In this document: one piece after another, positions 44,766 to 58,100 of the stretch
Layout of the letters: each line of letters starts with the position of its first letter
Numbering within the stretch: position 1 is the stretch's first letter
Assembly: GCA_007026445.1 (NCBI GenBank)
Contig: VDMD01000004.1
Span: 1-64,000, forward strand
DNA from: Schizophyllum amplum
Taxonomy: Eukaryota > Basidiomycota > Agaricomycetes > Agaricales > Schizophyllaceae
DNA length: 64,000 nucleotides
Reading direction: 5' to 3'
The notes under the pieces: model-generated
Databases searched by the model: none
Seen by the model: the letters and a program-made list of their open reading frames with translations, nothing else
What the model was told of the DNA's origin: nothing
Made by a program: the position numbers and the translations under genes

Positions 44766-45537
44766 GAGGCGTATGGGCGTTATACTGTCCGGAAAATCAA
44801 AAGGATAGAGCACAGGTGCACCTCACGAAAACATGGTAGCCGGATTCGAATCAAAACTATAGAGCATAGCCGGCTAGAGTCTAAACAGCATAGGTCATCG
44901 GATGACTGTGACACTGTGTGACGATGACGCATTCTCGTGATCTGATGCGGCCGTTACCGCTCTGGACTCACACGGTTCGACTTTGAGCGACGAGTGCGAG
45001 GGAATGCTGTCAGTGGTTCTCTGGCCCCCTGTGCGCCATTCTGAACCATCCCCTGGGACACTCATTTGATGAGTTGGCTGGATTTGAAGGAGGCGTAGAG
45101 GGCAGATCTGGGGGGAGGGGGGGCCACACCGCGCGTCGCCGCCGAGTCCCGCCAACTTAACCGCCGCGGAGGGCTGATGAGTGCTCAGATCCGTCCATTT
45201 TTCTTCTACTTAAAGGAGGTCTAGACTCTAGAGTGTAGGATATTGAGGAATCAGTGAAGGGGCGAACAATTTCAACCGCGCTGGGTGTGGTTGCCGGCAG
45301 TTCCACACTCGTCGCTCAAAGTCGAACCGTGTGAGTCCAGAGCGGTAACGGCCGCATCAGATCACGAGAATGCGTCATCGTCACACAGTGTCACAGTCAT
45401 CCGATGACCTATGCTGTTTAGACTCTAGCCGGCTATGCTCTATAGTTTTGATTCGAATCCGGCTACCATGTTTTTCGTGAGGTGCACCTGTGCTCTATCC
45501 TTTTGATTTTCCGGACAGTATAACGCCCATAGAGGCG
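44766..45537. mobile_element. foldback/MITE element 2 with about 225-bp terminal inverted repeats
   Basis: Element 44772-45531 (760 bp). Left arm 44772-44996 and right arm 45306-45531 are perfect inverted copies except for one A in a run (four versus five). Tips read TATGGGCGTTATACTGTCC inward. GAGGCG is duplicated on both sides (44766-44771 and 45532-45537); allowing one mismatch the duplication is 9 bp. Long terminal inverted repeats with a 9-bp target duplication would suit a Mutator-like (MULE) derivative. The 309-bp centre has no transposase. The near-identical arms imply very recent activity. Confidence 0.9.
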
Positions 45538-46997
45538 CTCGTCCGAGTGGCGGAGCGCCAGCAGGCGATATCTCTCGCGGAAGGCTGTCAGATTGGCGTC
45601 CGCATCTCTGTCGTTCTAGCGACCGCCCGGGAAGCCTTGTTCAAATCGCGCGTACCCGACCTAGCAGGGCCATGCTCAAGTCCGGCACGATGCGGTCAAA
45701 ACCTGGGCTACTCAAGCTGTCACCGACCCACCAAATGTGCTCATGGAGTCCATGCTTGTGATATTGCCGGCCATGGAATCATCGTCTGTCCGTCACTAGG
45801 CACGTTAACCGCGAATGAGGCCGTACGCAGCGCCCTTCTCTCACTAGGAGACATATACGGTATGTATGAAATTGTCATAATGGTGTTTAGCACTCTGATT
45901 GTATGCCATGACACAGAGATTCCTGTACGCTACGGGATTCTGAAGAAAAGGAGCTCCCAGTCGTGGTCAGCCCGGCAGAGTGATGCGTTTTTCAAGGTTA
46001 GTCATGATTGCAGAATGTCGGGGTCGCTCTGACCCTTACTTCTCGCCATTCTCTCAGATCGAGAATTCTCAGTTCCGCTTGCATTCCTATCATCTGAAAC
46101 GAGCGTCCAAAGTATTCGCAGACATGTACTTGCTTCCAAAGCCCTCGGTTGAAACAGATGCGCAAGCAGAAGAGTCCATCGTACTCGATGTCAAGTCCAA
46201 GGACTTCGCTGACTTGCTCTGGTTTTTCTATGACTCACCTTATGGATGGTACGCCCAATTGTCTCGTGCTCATCAAAACTTAGGATGCGGACTGACCTGA
46301 CTGTGTAGGACACCCACGGTCAACGACGCGTTCTCTGCCGCGAGGTGGGAGTCCATCCTCGCGCTCGCGGACATGTTCGACATGCAGGAGGTCGCGCAGG
46401 TTGCTACCTCGGCTCTTGACCGGTGCAGCGTCCTCACGGATGTGCGCAAGATATCACTATGCGTTAGGCATCGCATCGACAGAACGTGGGCGTTTGAGGC
46501 GCTCAAGAATGTATGTGGCCGACTTTCCGGTGTTTCGGTTCATGAAGCGCGGGATATGGGTACGGACATGACGGCCTTGATAGCACTGGCGAGGGAGCAA
46601 TTTATTCGTTGGGGTAGTCAGGTGAGTCCCATATCGGTCGCGCAAGCGACGTTTGACTAACAATGACTACGACTACAGCCTAGTGACCTGGACGGCATTG
46701 TACGCGAAATGATACTGCAAAGTCAATATTGACGGTGTGGGCTATCTAGTCCACTGATATGCGCGACCAGGAAAACGCGCCTCCGCTGCGCGTTATTGTA
46801 CGAAGTGCTGTCCATCTTCCTCTATGCTGCTGCAGCCCCATCGAGCGAGTTACTGACCGTTCTCGCTGACTGTATGCTCGCGCAGATAGAACGGACAACG
46901 CGGTCGTCACGAGGGCCGCCTCATGTCTCCCACAGCAAGACGTGACCTCGCCATATCTCAGCGCCTATCGCATTCTCTCTTCCGACTACCACTATCA

Positions 46998-48880
46998 ATG
47001 CAGAGTAACGACTCCCAGAGCGCTCCTACGCACCACAGCAGCTACTACCTCGATGAGGGCGACATCGTCGTGCGCGTAAGGGGTTCTTCAATGGCGGGCT
47101 TCGAATGGCGCGCTGATCGTAGTCCTTCCAGGCGCAGAACACGCTATTCCGCTTCCATGCCTTTCATCTGCAGCGCGCGACAGCCGTGTTCAATGAGGTC
47201 ATTGAACGCAGCGGCCATGTTACGGTCGCACTGAGCGGCAGCGATGGTAATCCTCTCGTGCTCGACGGCGTAGAGCCGTCTGATTTCGAGAACTTGCTGT
47301 GGTTCTTCTACGAGTCGGGTACAAATGGTGCTTAATGCCTCCTACTTCGCTGTGTATCATCTCACTTGCAAATTGATAGGTCCGGCATCGTCGACATGTC
47401 TTTGACACCAAGATGGGAATCTGTTCTACTGCTCGCTGAGAAGTTCGACATGCGCCGAGTCGCGAAGGTCGCCTGTTTTGCACTAGGCCGTGCCAAGGCT
47501 CTCGAGGACCTGCGGAAGATCACGCTGTGCCAAAAGTATTCCATGGGAAAAGATTGGGTGTTTGAAGAGCTCAAAGGCCTTGTCGCTCGCGAACAGCCGC
47601 TTTCGAGGGACGAGGGGCAGGGGCTAGGTACTTGCCTGGCCATCGTGCTGGCGGCCGCCCGTGAAAAGCTACGCAAGATACCTCCTGGACCGCGACCCGA
47701 TCGTTGTATCGGGTCGATGATGAAATGCCATATATGCGGGCGGAGTGGATACATCGAATGCGGCGCAGGCGCGCACTATTGCCGCGGAGGTGGCTATTGC
47801 GGCTCCTACATCTGCCCAGCTCTGCAGGCATATTATCTTTCGAAGGAGCTTCCGGACGCGGGAATGGTCGTACAAGAGCTGGACTTATTTGAGCCACAAA
47901 GTAAGCCATGTCCACACTATTCCCTGAGTCGGAATTACCAGAAGCGCATACAGAGTGTTCATATGAGTTCCTTCAGATACAGCTCCAACCAACCAAACAG
48001 ATGAAGTTCCGCTACCAAATGATACGCGTCAAAGAGGCCGCAAGCGGAAGCATGCAGACAGCAACGAAACGGCTATGCCTCCCGCGCCCGCGCCTGCGTC
48101 CGCGTCGACTGTGACCGTGCCGATGAAAGGAGACCTATATTTTCAGGTGATAGTTTGTAAGGCTATTGTTTTCTCGCTGAACGGTTACATCAGATTCAGG
48201 ATTCCCTGTTCTGCACCCACTCCTTCCATCTGAAGAGAGCGTCCAATGTCTTCGCCGATATGTTGAGTCTCCAGAACGGCGACTCTTGTCTGGAAGGCAA
48301 GACGGAGGATCAACCAATCGTCCTCCCAGATGTCAAGGTATCCGAATTTCGAAGCCTGCTCTGGTTCTTGTATGACTCGTCATATGAATGGTGTGCACCG
48401 TCATTGAATGCATGTAAGCTATACACTGATTGTCAACATCCGATCAGGTCGTGTAAGGCAGACCCCTGTACATCGAAGAAGTGGGAGGAGGTCCTCAAAA
48501 TCGCTGACATGTTCGACATGGACGAGGTTTGCAGGGTGGCAATCTACGCCCTGGACCACAACGTCGGCCTGTCGGATATACGGAAGATCTCGCTATGCGT
48601 TCGTCACGATATTGACAAGACATGGACGCTTGAGGCTATGAAGAATGTCTGTCTTCGCGAGGAGCCTATCACAAAAGAAGAGGCGCGCGACCTGGGTGTC
48701 GATATGACTAGTCTCATCGCAGCGGCGCGCGAAACGGCTTTTAAAAAGGTACACGGTGCTAAGGTCTGTGCATGCGGCTGATTCTACGTACATAGTCTCC
48801 ATAACGCTTACGCCCAAATTCAGATCCCAGTCTCGCCAGAAGTCATGGAAACAATCGTGCAAGAAATTCTTTTCCAGTGA
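46998..48880 (+). CDS. double-BTB protein F
   Basis: Intact-looking plus-strand member. Start at 46998 (MQSNDSQSAPTHHSSYYL, then DEGDIVVR) by comparison with BTB-C; an in-frame upstream ATG at 46923 would add a leader unlike any paralog. BTB unit 1: FRFHAFHLQRATAVFNEVI to LLWFFYESG. First helical segment: RWESVLLLAEKFDM...VACFALGRAKAL. Linker: CHICGRSGYIEC, then GAHYC and YICP. BTB unit 2: THSFHLKRASNVFADML to LLWFLYDSSYEW. Second helical segment: KWEEVLKIADMFDM...AIYALDHNVG. C-terminal exon VMETIVQEILFQ, spliced from AFKK over an intron. Introns match the other members. Confidence 0.8.
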
Positions 48881-49117
48881 ACCTCTGGATGATGGCGCTG
48901 AGCGCTGGCGCTGGCGCTGCAGGAAACTTGATCTGGTGTAGCTCACCCGAAACAAAACTCAAAGGACTGCATGTAGAGATCCATTATTATGCTTGAAGAG
49001 TCGTAAATATTCCGTAAGGTATCATAAGAGGGTATACAAGCACGACAGCAATCAGACCAAGGTAAGCACCAACTACAAGGATCACAGAATCCGAGCCACA
49101 ACCCATCGGGCATCTAC

Positions 49118-52100
49118 TTATGAACCAGCCGTCAGACACACGGCACGCATTGCAACCAACGCGCCTGCACTCTCGTCGAAGGGCAAGTCCACAGTAAAGA
49201 GCACGTCCCGCCTGTCGTTATTCAAGTACACGGGCAGGTTGACCAGGTTCGCATTGGACGTGTCGTCCGTCTGCACCCAGCGGATTTGCGACGGATTGAG
49301 GCGCACAGACTGGCCATCGTTGAGCACGAGCTGGTTCGAGTCCCACGATGCCCCCTCAAGTACGAGCCCTGTCATACGTTGAACGAAAGATGATGGGGCA
49401 GGCAGTAAATGAGCGTACCGTCGACAATGAAAGCGCTCGGGTCGTTGACCCGCTCGATGTCGAGCCGCAGGTTCAGCGTCTCCAGACTCCATTTCTTGCG
49501 ATGGGCGACCGCCTGTCGTGTAGCCGTGATGTAGGCCTCGGGGAAGAACAGCCCGCCAAGCCAGACCTCCACGTTGTTCAAGTTGTCCAGTCCAGCGATA
49601 TGATCAAGCTGCGCAAGGCGGCGACCGAAGTCGGCGATCCAACCAGACACAGCCATCACGTGGTTGACTTTGTACCGCGCCAGTGGTCGGGGATAGTACC
49701 TAAAGCATTGTCAGTGAAATGTGACAGTTATAGTAAAGCACTGGACTGACCCTTGGTAAGCGCGCTCATCAAGGTTCGCAAATGGTTGGTCTGTTTAAGC
49801 TCGCCTAGGCAAACCTTGACAACGTCCGACATGTCCCTGCGGACCTGGGAAAGCAAGTTCTGGCCGATGCTGCCTTCGCGACTGAAAAGGCGGTACAGCG
49901 GGTCCTGGTTATCACCCGACTGCCTATCCAACGCGGCGAATTTCTTTGACGGACTGTCAGCAAGACGGTTATGAGTCTGCGAGGCAAGACTAACCTCGGG
50001 TAGGTGAGCTAGCCATTCCCGACAGCGGTCGAGGAGCGCTCTCATCCAGGCTGGTTGCGCAGAAGTTTGTACTTTAGATGAAGAGGCAGCGACGTCCTCG
50101 TCATCGTCCGCCAGCATTCGCATCTTGCGAAGCTTGCCCAGAAGCTCGTCACCTAAAGACCAGTCAGTCATTGAGGGGACCACGATGGACGGTGGCCATA
50201 CCTTGTGCGATAGCTATCACACGTTCCGCCGTCGGCGGAAGGCTTAGCCAGGACGGTGGCTCGCGGTCAGGAAGGCCTTGCACCCAGGTCAAGAAGTGTT
50301 CCATCTTGGTCCCATCCGGCACCCCGAGCGCCTGGGCGCCACCAGTGCTTGGCACGAGCTCGAAGTCGATGTTGTACGCATGAGGCGTAAACAGCCCATC
50401 GACGAAGGAATTGACGATGCGCTGATCGAAATCGCTGTCGACACGGCCGCCGTACACCGACTCCTTGACCAGCGTCCGAAGCGCATCCCAGGGGATAGCG
50501 GCGGGATCAACGTTAGCTTTGCCTTTCGACGCAGCTCCCAGCCATGCATCGATGGTACCGAATGCGGCGGCCATGTCGGAGTCGTTGAAGTCGTACGTCT
50601 TGCTCCATCCGAGGGGCACATAGCGCAGACGCTCCTGTACGACAGCATGGAACCATGCCAGAAGGAAGTAGAGTCGAATCTTCTCAGCAGGGCCCTGGGA
50701 TAGTCGCGATGGCGCAATAGACCGCAAGGAGTCGAGGAGGTTGGCCTTGACACCCGGAGGCGGCTCGTTCATTATGAGCCGCGACTGGCGCAGGATGTTG
50801 GTAGGAATGGACGGGTTCGCTTCCATGGTGAGGAAAAGTCGGAAGTTGCGATGAGGGTTCAAGGTCTGCAGCTTCTTCTCCAGTTGTCCCAGCCAAGACG
50901 GAGCTAGATGCACGTTCTTCAACAGTACCCAAGTACCCTGGCGAGATGCAGCGGCGATAGCTTGATCTGCGAGCGAGAACCCTTCTTGAGAGCCCATGGC
51001 GACGGACGATGAGCGGGTGCCCGTATTCTTGATGAGACTTTCCACCCTGTAGCTGGCATCGTATCCAGGGACAGACACCAAGCCTAGCGGTGTAGACGCT
51101 GGTACTTCGTCCGCGACAACTTCGCCAAGATCATAGCTAGCGACTTCGCCCAGGTCAGTCTGGAAGACGACACGGACGAACGACGCCGTCGCTTGCAGCA
51201 GACGATCAGGGCGGAAGCACTTAATGATGAGCAGCTTGCGAACTTCCTCAACGGCAGCTATGCAAGATGTAAGGCTTAAGCGATAAGACTGGTCGCTCGA
51301 TACTCACGTGTGCTAGCCTCCCAGGGTGTGGGTACCGAGTTCTCCGGAGCGCTTGCAGTCAAGAAGGAAGCCCACTGGCTCTCATTCTCCACGAAGTGAG
51401 ATTGAACGGGCTTGAACATGGAGCTTTTGGCGTAAGCTTCCAACCTCTGCTGCTGATCGCTGGATAAAATGGAGCTGCGCTCGGCGGAGACGGCCGTGGC
51501 TACCCCTTCCCCGCTCTCCAGCAAGAACTCGATTTCGTCCGCTATCTCCTCAACGCCACGAAGTTTGACCTGTCCCAGCAATACCGCCAGTACGATTTGG
51601 TCACGGTACAGCAGAGCACGAGATGTGCGCTTGTACACGATCAAGAACAGGTCGTTCATGAGGACCTCGCGGCGTTGAGCATAGTCGGTGACGCCCTTCA
51701 GATGCGGATTGTGGTGAAGGATGTAGTCGAAAATGTCGAGGAAGAATCTGAGAGAGAATTGGTAGAAGTGATTCACCAAGTTCAGCTGCTCCAAGACGAA
51801 GAAGACCGAGCTGCAGGCTTGCGCGAGCGGGAGGTACTCCGCAGTCACCTCCTCGACTTCTTCATCACGACGTCCGTCTCTTCGACCTTGCGGGTGATGT
51901 CAGCTGCTTCGCGCTTCAACGTCTCCAGCGTGTCGATGACTTTGTCGTCGTCGAGGATGTTGCCAGATGACTCGTTCAAGGCCTGAAGAAGCAGCTTCTC
52001 CAGTGTGCGAAGGCGCAATCTGAATTCGCCTTGGACCTTCATCAAATCCGTGCGCTTGCGCTCGGTGTCTGGCCGCTCGACCTTGAGAACCTGATCTAGT

Positions 52101-55100
52101 GACTGGCTCTGTAGACTGCTGCGTGTCATGGTGAAGTTGACGAAGGTGACACGACTGCAGATGTCCGGCGAGAATTCGACGGATGGATCGCGCGTTGATA
52201 AGAACATGGTGAAGGCAGGTGAGAAGTCGATGTCCTGGCTGCCTAAGCGGATGAGTACTCGTCCACCAGTTCTGCGCAACTCCTTGTTGAGGACGGCGTT
52301 CAAGATTGGGTCGAGATGCTCGACGTCTTGGATAAGGAGCGGATTGCCAAATCGAAGAGCACTTTCCAGCACCTTGAGGAAGGCTTCGTCCAAGAAGCTC
52401 GTCACAGTGATCTTGCGTTCTTTGTACTCGTTCATCAAAAACGTAGTTGCCTGCCCAGTGGGGTCGATGATGAGAGGGTAGCGGTTGAAGCGCTTGAGCA
52501 TGATGGCGTTCTCAGTCGTCAGCGTATCTGAGGGAAGCGACTTCTCCTGCCAGCTGAGTCGGTCGTCCGCCGTAGACAGGTACTCCGTGAAGGACAACTC
52601 CGGCTTGAACTTGATGTTCGCCTCGGAAAGATGGTTCGACCACTCTTGCCACATCACTTCGCGATAGTGCTGATCGAAGAAGCCACCGTATGCCAGGAAG
52701 GCAGCAGACAGCAAAACGTCGCCGACAATCGTGCTCATCTCGGCATCGAAGGTGCGGCTGCCAGACTCCCAGCGTCCCTTCTCGGAAGACAAACTTTCCA
52801 AAAGTTTCATGCTGCGGTCGACCTTGCTCTGCACGCGCTCCATCTCCGACTTGATAGCCTGCGTCTCGCTGATGAGAAGAGCGTACTCGTCCTTGTACTT
52901 GGCAATCTTCCCCTCCAGCTCCGAGATCAGGTTGATAGCAACCTGCGCCTGCTGCTTCGTCGCCTCTGCTTGATCCTCCAGAGACTGCACCTCGTTGCGA
53001 AGAGGTTCAACCTTGTCGAGAATCTCTGAGAATCGGACCTGCGCGATGGCCCACTTGACAAGAGGTCCGCAAGCCTTGCTGGCACGCTGCACCATCTCAA
53101 AGTTGAACGACGGTCGGCTCAGGAAGTCGCGTTTCATGACGTCGCGAAGGTGCTTTGTCATCTGCGTGGTCGTGTCGAAGTTGACGATGCGCTGGATGAA
53201 ATCATCGCGACGAATGATACCCTGCACAGTGCGCCAGCTATCGATCTTGTGGCCTAGGATCGTGCAGACCGACTCCATGGCAAGCTTGACAGCCTCGGGC
53301 GGATTAGCCATCGTACGGACCTCCTGCAAGTGCTGCCTCTTGATATTGCTGACAGCGGACTGCGCGTCGAGTACGGCGGGTTCGGCGTCGGCAAGATCAG
53401 CCATTACAACAGCGCGTCGCTGTTCAATGTGCTTCTCCTGCTCGACGAGGGCGGCTTGAAGCTCGATGGATGCAGCTTTCTTCTGCTCGGCCTCCTGTTG
53501 ATCGGAGACCATGCGCTTCAACTTCTCGTTCGCCTCAGCATCCTTCGCCTGCAGCTGAGTTCGCTTGATAGCAAGACTCTTGCGCAGCTCCTCGACTTGA
53601 GTAACGGTGTCGCGCAGCTTGTCCAGGCCGACGTGCAGATGGCGTTGCTGTTCCTCCAGCTCGTCGCGTTTCTCGGAGTAGAGACGTACATAGTGGTTGA
53701 TGCTGCGACGACATCAGCGAAGAGTAGTGAATAGAGAAAGGGTACTAACAAGTCGAGATAATGACGCGGCGTCACGTAGTTATAACGACCTTGACGGCGA
53801 CTCAAACGCTGGTTGATCGCGTGGAGGCTGAGATGGACGTGAACCAAGGCGTTGACGACAGCGGTTCTGTGAACGGGCGGCACTTCCAAGTTTCTGTATG
53901 CAATGGGGAACAAGGCAGGAGGACTGTACGACGGCACGTCCAAGTCCAGAGTGTGCGTGAACTCCATGCCCACTTGGTAGAATGCCTGGTCGGACCAGTC
54001 ACCAAACCAATCAAGTACGCAACGATTGAACAAGGCAGGAGACGTCGCAGCTCGGGAAGCCAATCCGTTCTCCGGAGGGTTCATGGTGAAGACGACGTGC
54101 AGGTTCTTTGCCACTTGCTGCGTGAACCAGCGATAGAGCTCTTCGTGCGAGTCCAGCATCAAGCCGTCACGTTGCGAGCCCTCTTTGCAGGCTGTCATGA
54201 GCGACGCATGCTCATCGCCTTCAAAAAGACCGGGCACTTCGGCGTTGGCAAGTAGGGTGTTCATGCGTTCGAGGAAACCGGAGTCAAGGACGTTCGATTC
54301 GTCCATGATGAAGCAGATCTTCTCGGCCCTTGCAGCCTGATCTGCGAAGTACCGTGCGCAGATCTTCGTCGAAGTCGTCTCCAGTGTACTTGTTGGACAC
54401 CTTAATTTGGAATATGCTCAGGCCGTTCATCCAGGCGACGAAGCGGGATAGTGTTGTCTAACGTATGTGTTAGCCATTGCTCTCGTCGCGACTGAGTCAA
54501 CGCACCTTTCCACTGCCACTGACACCAATCAACAGCAAGTGACCTTGTATCTGCCGGAACACACGATCTATACGAAGGACATGATCGAGGACGTCGTTGA
54601 AAAGCACGAGCGGAACATCGAGTTCCTCCTCGTAGAACACACGCAGACGGGCTTTTGTGTACTCGCGTAGCGTCTCGCGATCCACCGGGATGTAGTTCTT
54701 GGAGGTCCAGTTGGAGAACAGAATCGGCCGGCCGAGAGCTTCGTCGCGGTTAACGGTGGGGAAGTGTTCCATGGCAGCGGAGTCGATGTGTTCGTCTGTC
54801 CACTGTCGCTCCTCCTCGGAAACGAGACGATCCTGGAACAGTCGGAGGGCCTCATGTGCCCAGATACGAACAAGGCCCTCGACGGAAAGGACTTCCATCG
54901 GCCTGATCGCCTCGTACAGACCGCGAACCCAGCGAGTAAGCTCACGCGGACTGTATACGTAGTGCGCCTGCACGTCCGTCGTGAAGCGCTTTTGAGAAGC
55001 CAGGTAGAAGGACACCATAGCATCCGTGAGCGGCTCAGCGTATGTACGAAGGTTGGGGACGACCTTGAGGGCAGCCCGATTGTACGTGCCGTAAATCTGC

Positions 55101-58100
55101 TTGAGCGAGACCTCGCCGGGGTAGTCGACCATAATAAGCGGGGCGTGACGTAGGAAACGATGACTGATAGGTACTCGTCCGGGATCTGTGGGCGGATTGC
55201 AAGCACCGACGAATTGTATGCGCTCGAGCTTGACCCACGCCATGTCGCTTGTACGCCAGTAGCCGCCGTGTTCCACAAGTTGACGGAGGAAGGAGATGAC
55301 GCGCTGCGTGCCATACTTGTCTGCAGCGGGCAGGTTGATCTCGTCGCAGAAGACCACGAGCCAACGTCCGATCTGCACAGGAGCGAGGATGATGCCCTTG
55401 GGCGTCTTGCGGTACTCGCAGTACTGCTCGAAGGTCTTCAGTATGAGCTCCGGCGTCGTCGCACTGGAGAAGTTCAGGCCGACGACTTCCAAGTCTGGCA
55501 GCTTCCGCAGGGCACTGAAGAGCGTCATCGTCTTTCCGGAACCCGGAGGACCGCAAAGCATAAGCGGCTTGTGCTCGGAGAGCCAAGAGTACAGGACCTC
55601 CTCATGTCGAACGGTGTCCATGGTGGGCACGACCACATCCGAAGCCGTGACAGCCTGCGCCTCGATCTCGATGACAGGGACCTTCGACTGCCATTGCACC
55701 CATTCGCCGTTCCCGACTTGGACATCGTAGTCGAGCAGAGAGCTGCCGGACAGCATAGGAGGCAGGTCTACACCGGTCTGCTTGCGCAGGAACTCGCCCA
55801 TCTCCGCACGCAGGTCGAGCTTGGCGTCTCCAGAGAAGGCCCAAATGATGCTGAGGAGCAAGCGCTTGGTGACATACTGCTCTACGCGGTCCATGGGCAG
55901 CGGGAAGTCCGGGTGCTGAAGATTGTACTCGATGACGTTCCGCGCCGTCTTGTTGATGAGCGAGAAGAGCGTGTGAGAGCCCGCGTCTTCGTGAAGTCCA
56001 TGATGTGCTCGATCGACTCCGCGAATAATAGCGCAGAGCTGACGACGTCGCCGTCCTCGAAGTATTTCTCGAGCATATCCGCGATCTGCTGCTGAGTCGC
56101 GAGATTGGCCGTCGCCGTATCCGTTGGCATAAGGTCGGCGCGCGTAGCGAGGACGTCGGTTGCGTCTTCGTCGTCCGCATCGAGCGCCGCAGAACGAAGG
56201 GTGTTTAGATAGTTGCGGTAGACCATTGGAGGTTCAATGACGTCCTCGCTGAACCAGATCATACCGCAGCGACTGACTGTAGCAAGTGTCGCGTACTTGA
56301 GATGCTCGACCTCAAACATGATGCGCACATTGGATGGAAGATTGAGACGCTCGCCGTTAGGCAGGGTGAGCAACTTGTTGTCGTCCAGTACACTGAAGTC
56401 TTGTCAGCGTCACATATATCGCGTAGCTGTGCGAACGTACCTGTTCAAGTTCTCGACCCACTCAGGATCGACATCACCATCGAATATGATCCAGTGCCGT
56501 TTGCCACTCTCGCCACGGACGTCGTCCACAATCTTGCGCAGCACATGCGTAAACAGCCCATCGTTCCACTCACGTGTCGTCTGGTCGAGCGTTCCGTAGA
56601 GAGCGTCTTTGTGAATGGCCTTCGGGTCGATGACGTATGATACACCCTCAATGCCGTCGAGGCGCTCGAGCGCCTTCAGCAACACCCTCCAGGCATTCGT
56701 CTTGCCGCTACCAGAGGACCGACCATCATGAGACCGTGCTGGATCTTCTGAATCTGGTACAGCTGCAGGATCTTGGAGATCCAGATCTCGCCGTCCACGA
56801 GACGCCACTCCTTGCAGACCTTGAGAATCTCCTCACGCAGTGCGTCCAGGTTGACAGGCATGTAGTCGACGCCAGGGAACACATCCGCAAGCAGGCTGTG
56901 ACAACAGTAAGTACCGATGTGTTCGTAGGGTAGACTTCGACACTAACCTGGTCAAAAGCGGCACATCGTCAGCCACCAATTTCGGTACAATGGTCTCAGT
57001 GACACTCTGGATGACGATGATCTGCTCCGAGATCGCATCGGACAGACCGCCAGTGCTTTCTCGTCCTCTCGGGCCATCTGCATACGCTCGCGCTTGAGGA
57101 TACCGGCACTAGCCAGAACAGCCTTCAGTGCACGGAGACCGAAATCGTAATGCGGCTGCGGCGACAGCTGCTCGTCGCAAAGGTTGAAGAACGGCACGAT
57201 CTTGGACGCCAAAGACTCCGCAGTACGGAAACCCTGCGAGAACAACATGACCTGAGCGATGAGTTCTCGGTCTGGCCGAGTCATAGCCATACTGCGATAA
57301 CGTGAGTGACTGACTCATAGAAGTTTTGATAAAACTGCTCACGGTCGGAACAGCTTCGTCAAGTTCGGCGGCAGCTGCGAACGACCCGCATAGTTCGGAT
57401 TAGTAGTGATGAAGATCCCGACGTTCTTGTCCAGCTTGAGGTTCTTGCCGACGATCTCAATCTCCGTGTTGGGGTTTTGACGAGGGATGCGAGACCTTGC
57501 TGGATCGTCTGCACTTGCTGCGAGACGGCACTCAGGATGCGCTCCTCCAGACGGTTGAACTCGTCGAAGCAGCCCCACGCGCCGACCTGGCACAGACCGA
57601 CGAAGATACGTCCCATGGCTTGGAAATCGAACGTCTCGTCACAGCAGAAGACGAGCACGAAGCGGCCGAGCTGGACACCGAGTGCCTTGACAGACTCGGT
57701 TTCCCTAGAACATGTCCTCAGCATGCAATGAGGTAAAACATCGACAGTGAGCGCACCTGTACCCGCAGGTCCGAACGGCGACCCTCCTAGTTGATTGTCT
57801 AGTGCTTGCGTCAAAGTAAGATACACCCGGTCCGTCAATGGCGTCTGCACCAGCCGATCCGGCACTCCCCAAATATTCCCACCCATAGGGGAATGCAGCA
57901 TCCGCCACGCAAATCCGTAATCGCTCCAGCGGGTCCTCCGCTGCCTTGTCCAGGTAGAACCGCATCTGGTACAACCACGTAAAGCCCTTCGGGTCTGTGA
58001 TCTTCTGGCTGATCAGCGCGCGCGTCACATCGCGCTGGTGCACCAGCTCCGTGATGAGGTGCTCGCACTTGCGGCGCGTCACGGGCGCGAGCTCCTGCAG

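Larger units (their letters stand above)
43397..46732 (+). pseudogene. double-BTB gene E, split by two mobile elements
   Basis: All family parts are present in order but interrupted. Exon 1 ends YADGDVLLE. BTB unit 1 has IHSYLLQRATVYFDTQL to LLWFFYDSAYKW. The first helical segment KWESVLLLAEEFKM...VALVACH is cut at 43854, resumes at 44680 (ALERAGALDDIRKIALC), is cut again at 44771, and resumes at 45538 (LVRVAERQQAISLAEG). The linker follows (RPTKCAHGVHAC, IIVCP), then BTB unit 2 (LHSYHLKRASKVFADMY to LLWFFYDSPYGW), the second helical segment (RWESILALADMFDM) and the tail exon LDGIVREMIL. Apart from the insertions no frame break is seen, so both insertions look recent. Read-through of the first gives only about 90 spurious residues after BTB unit 1. 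Intact alleles may exist in other strains. Confidence 0.88.

Noticed and set aside
44836..44860. tRNA B-box-like GATTCGAATC inside the second element
   Set aside because: The flanks do not form a T-arm stem, there is no A-box partner, and the motif is a self-palindrome present in both arms of the inverted repeat.
57705..57760. Programmed frameshifting as explanation for the dynein frame breaks
   Set aside because: About fourteen shifts in both directions without slippery sites cannot be programmed; decay or sequence error is simpler.
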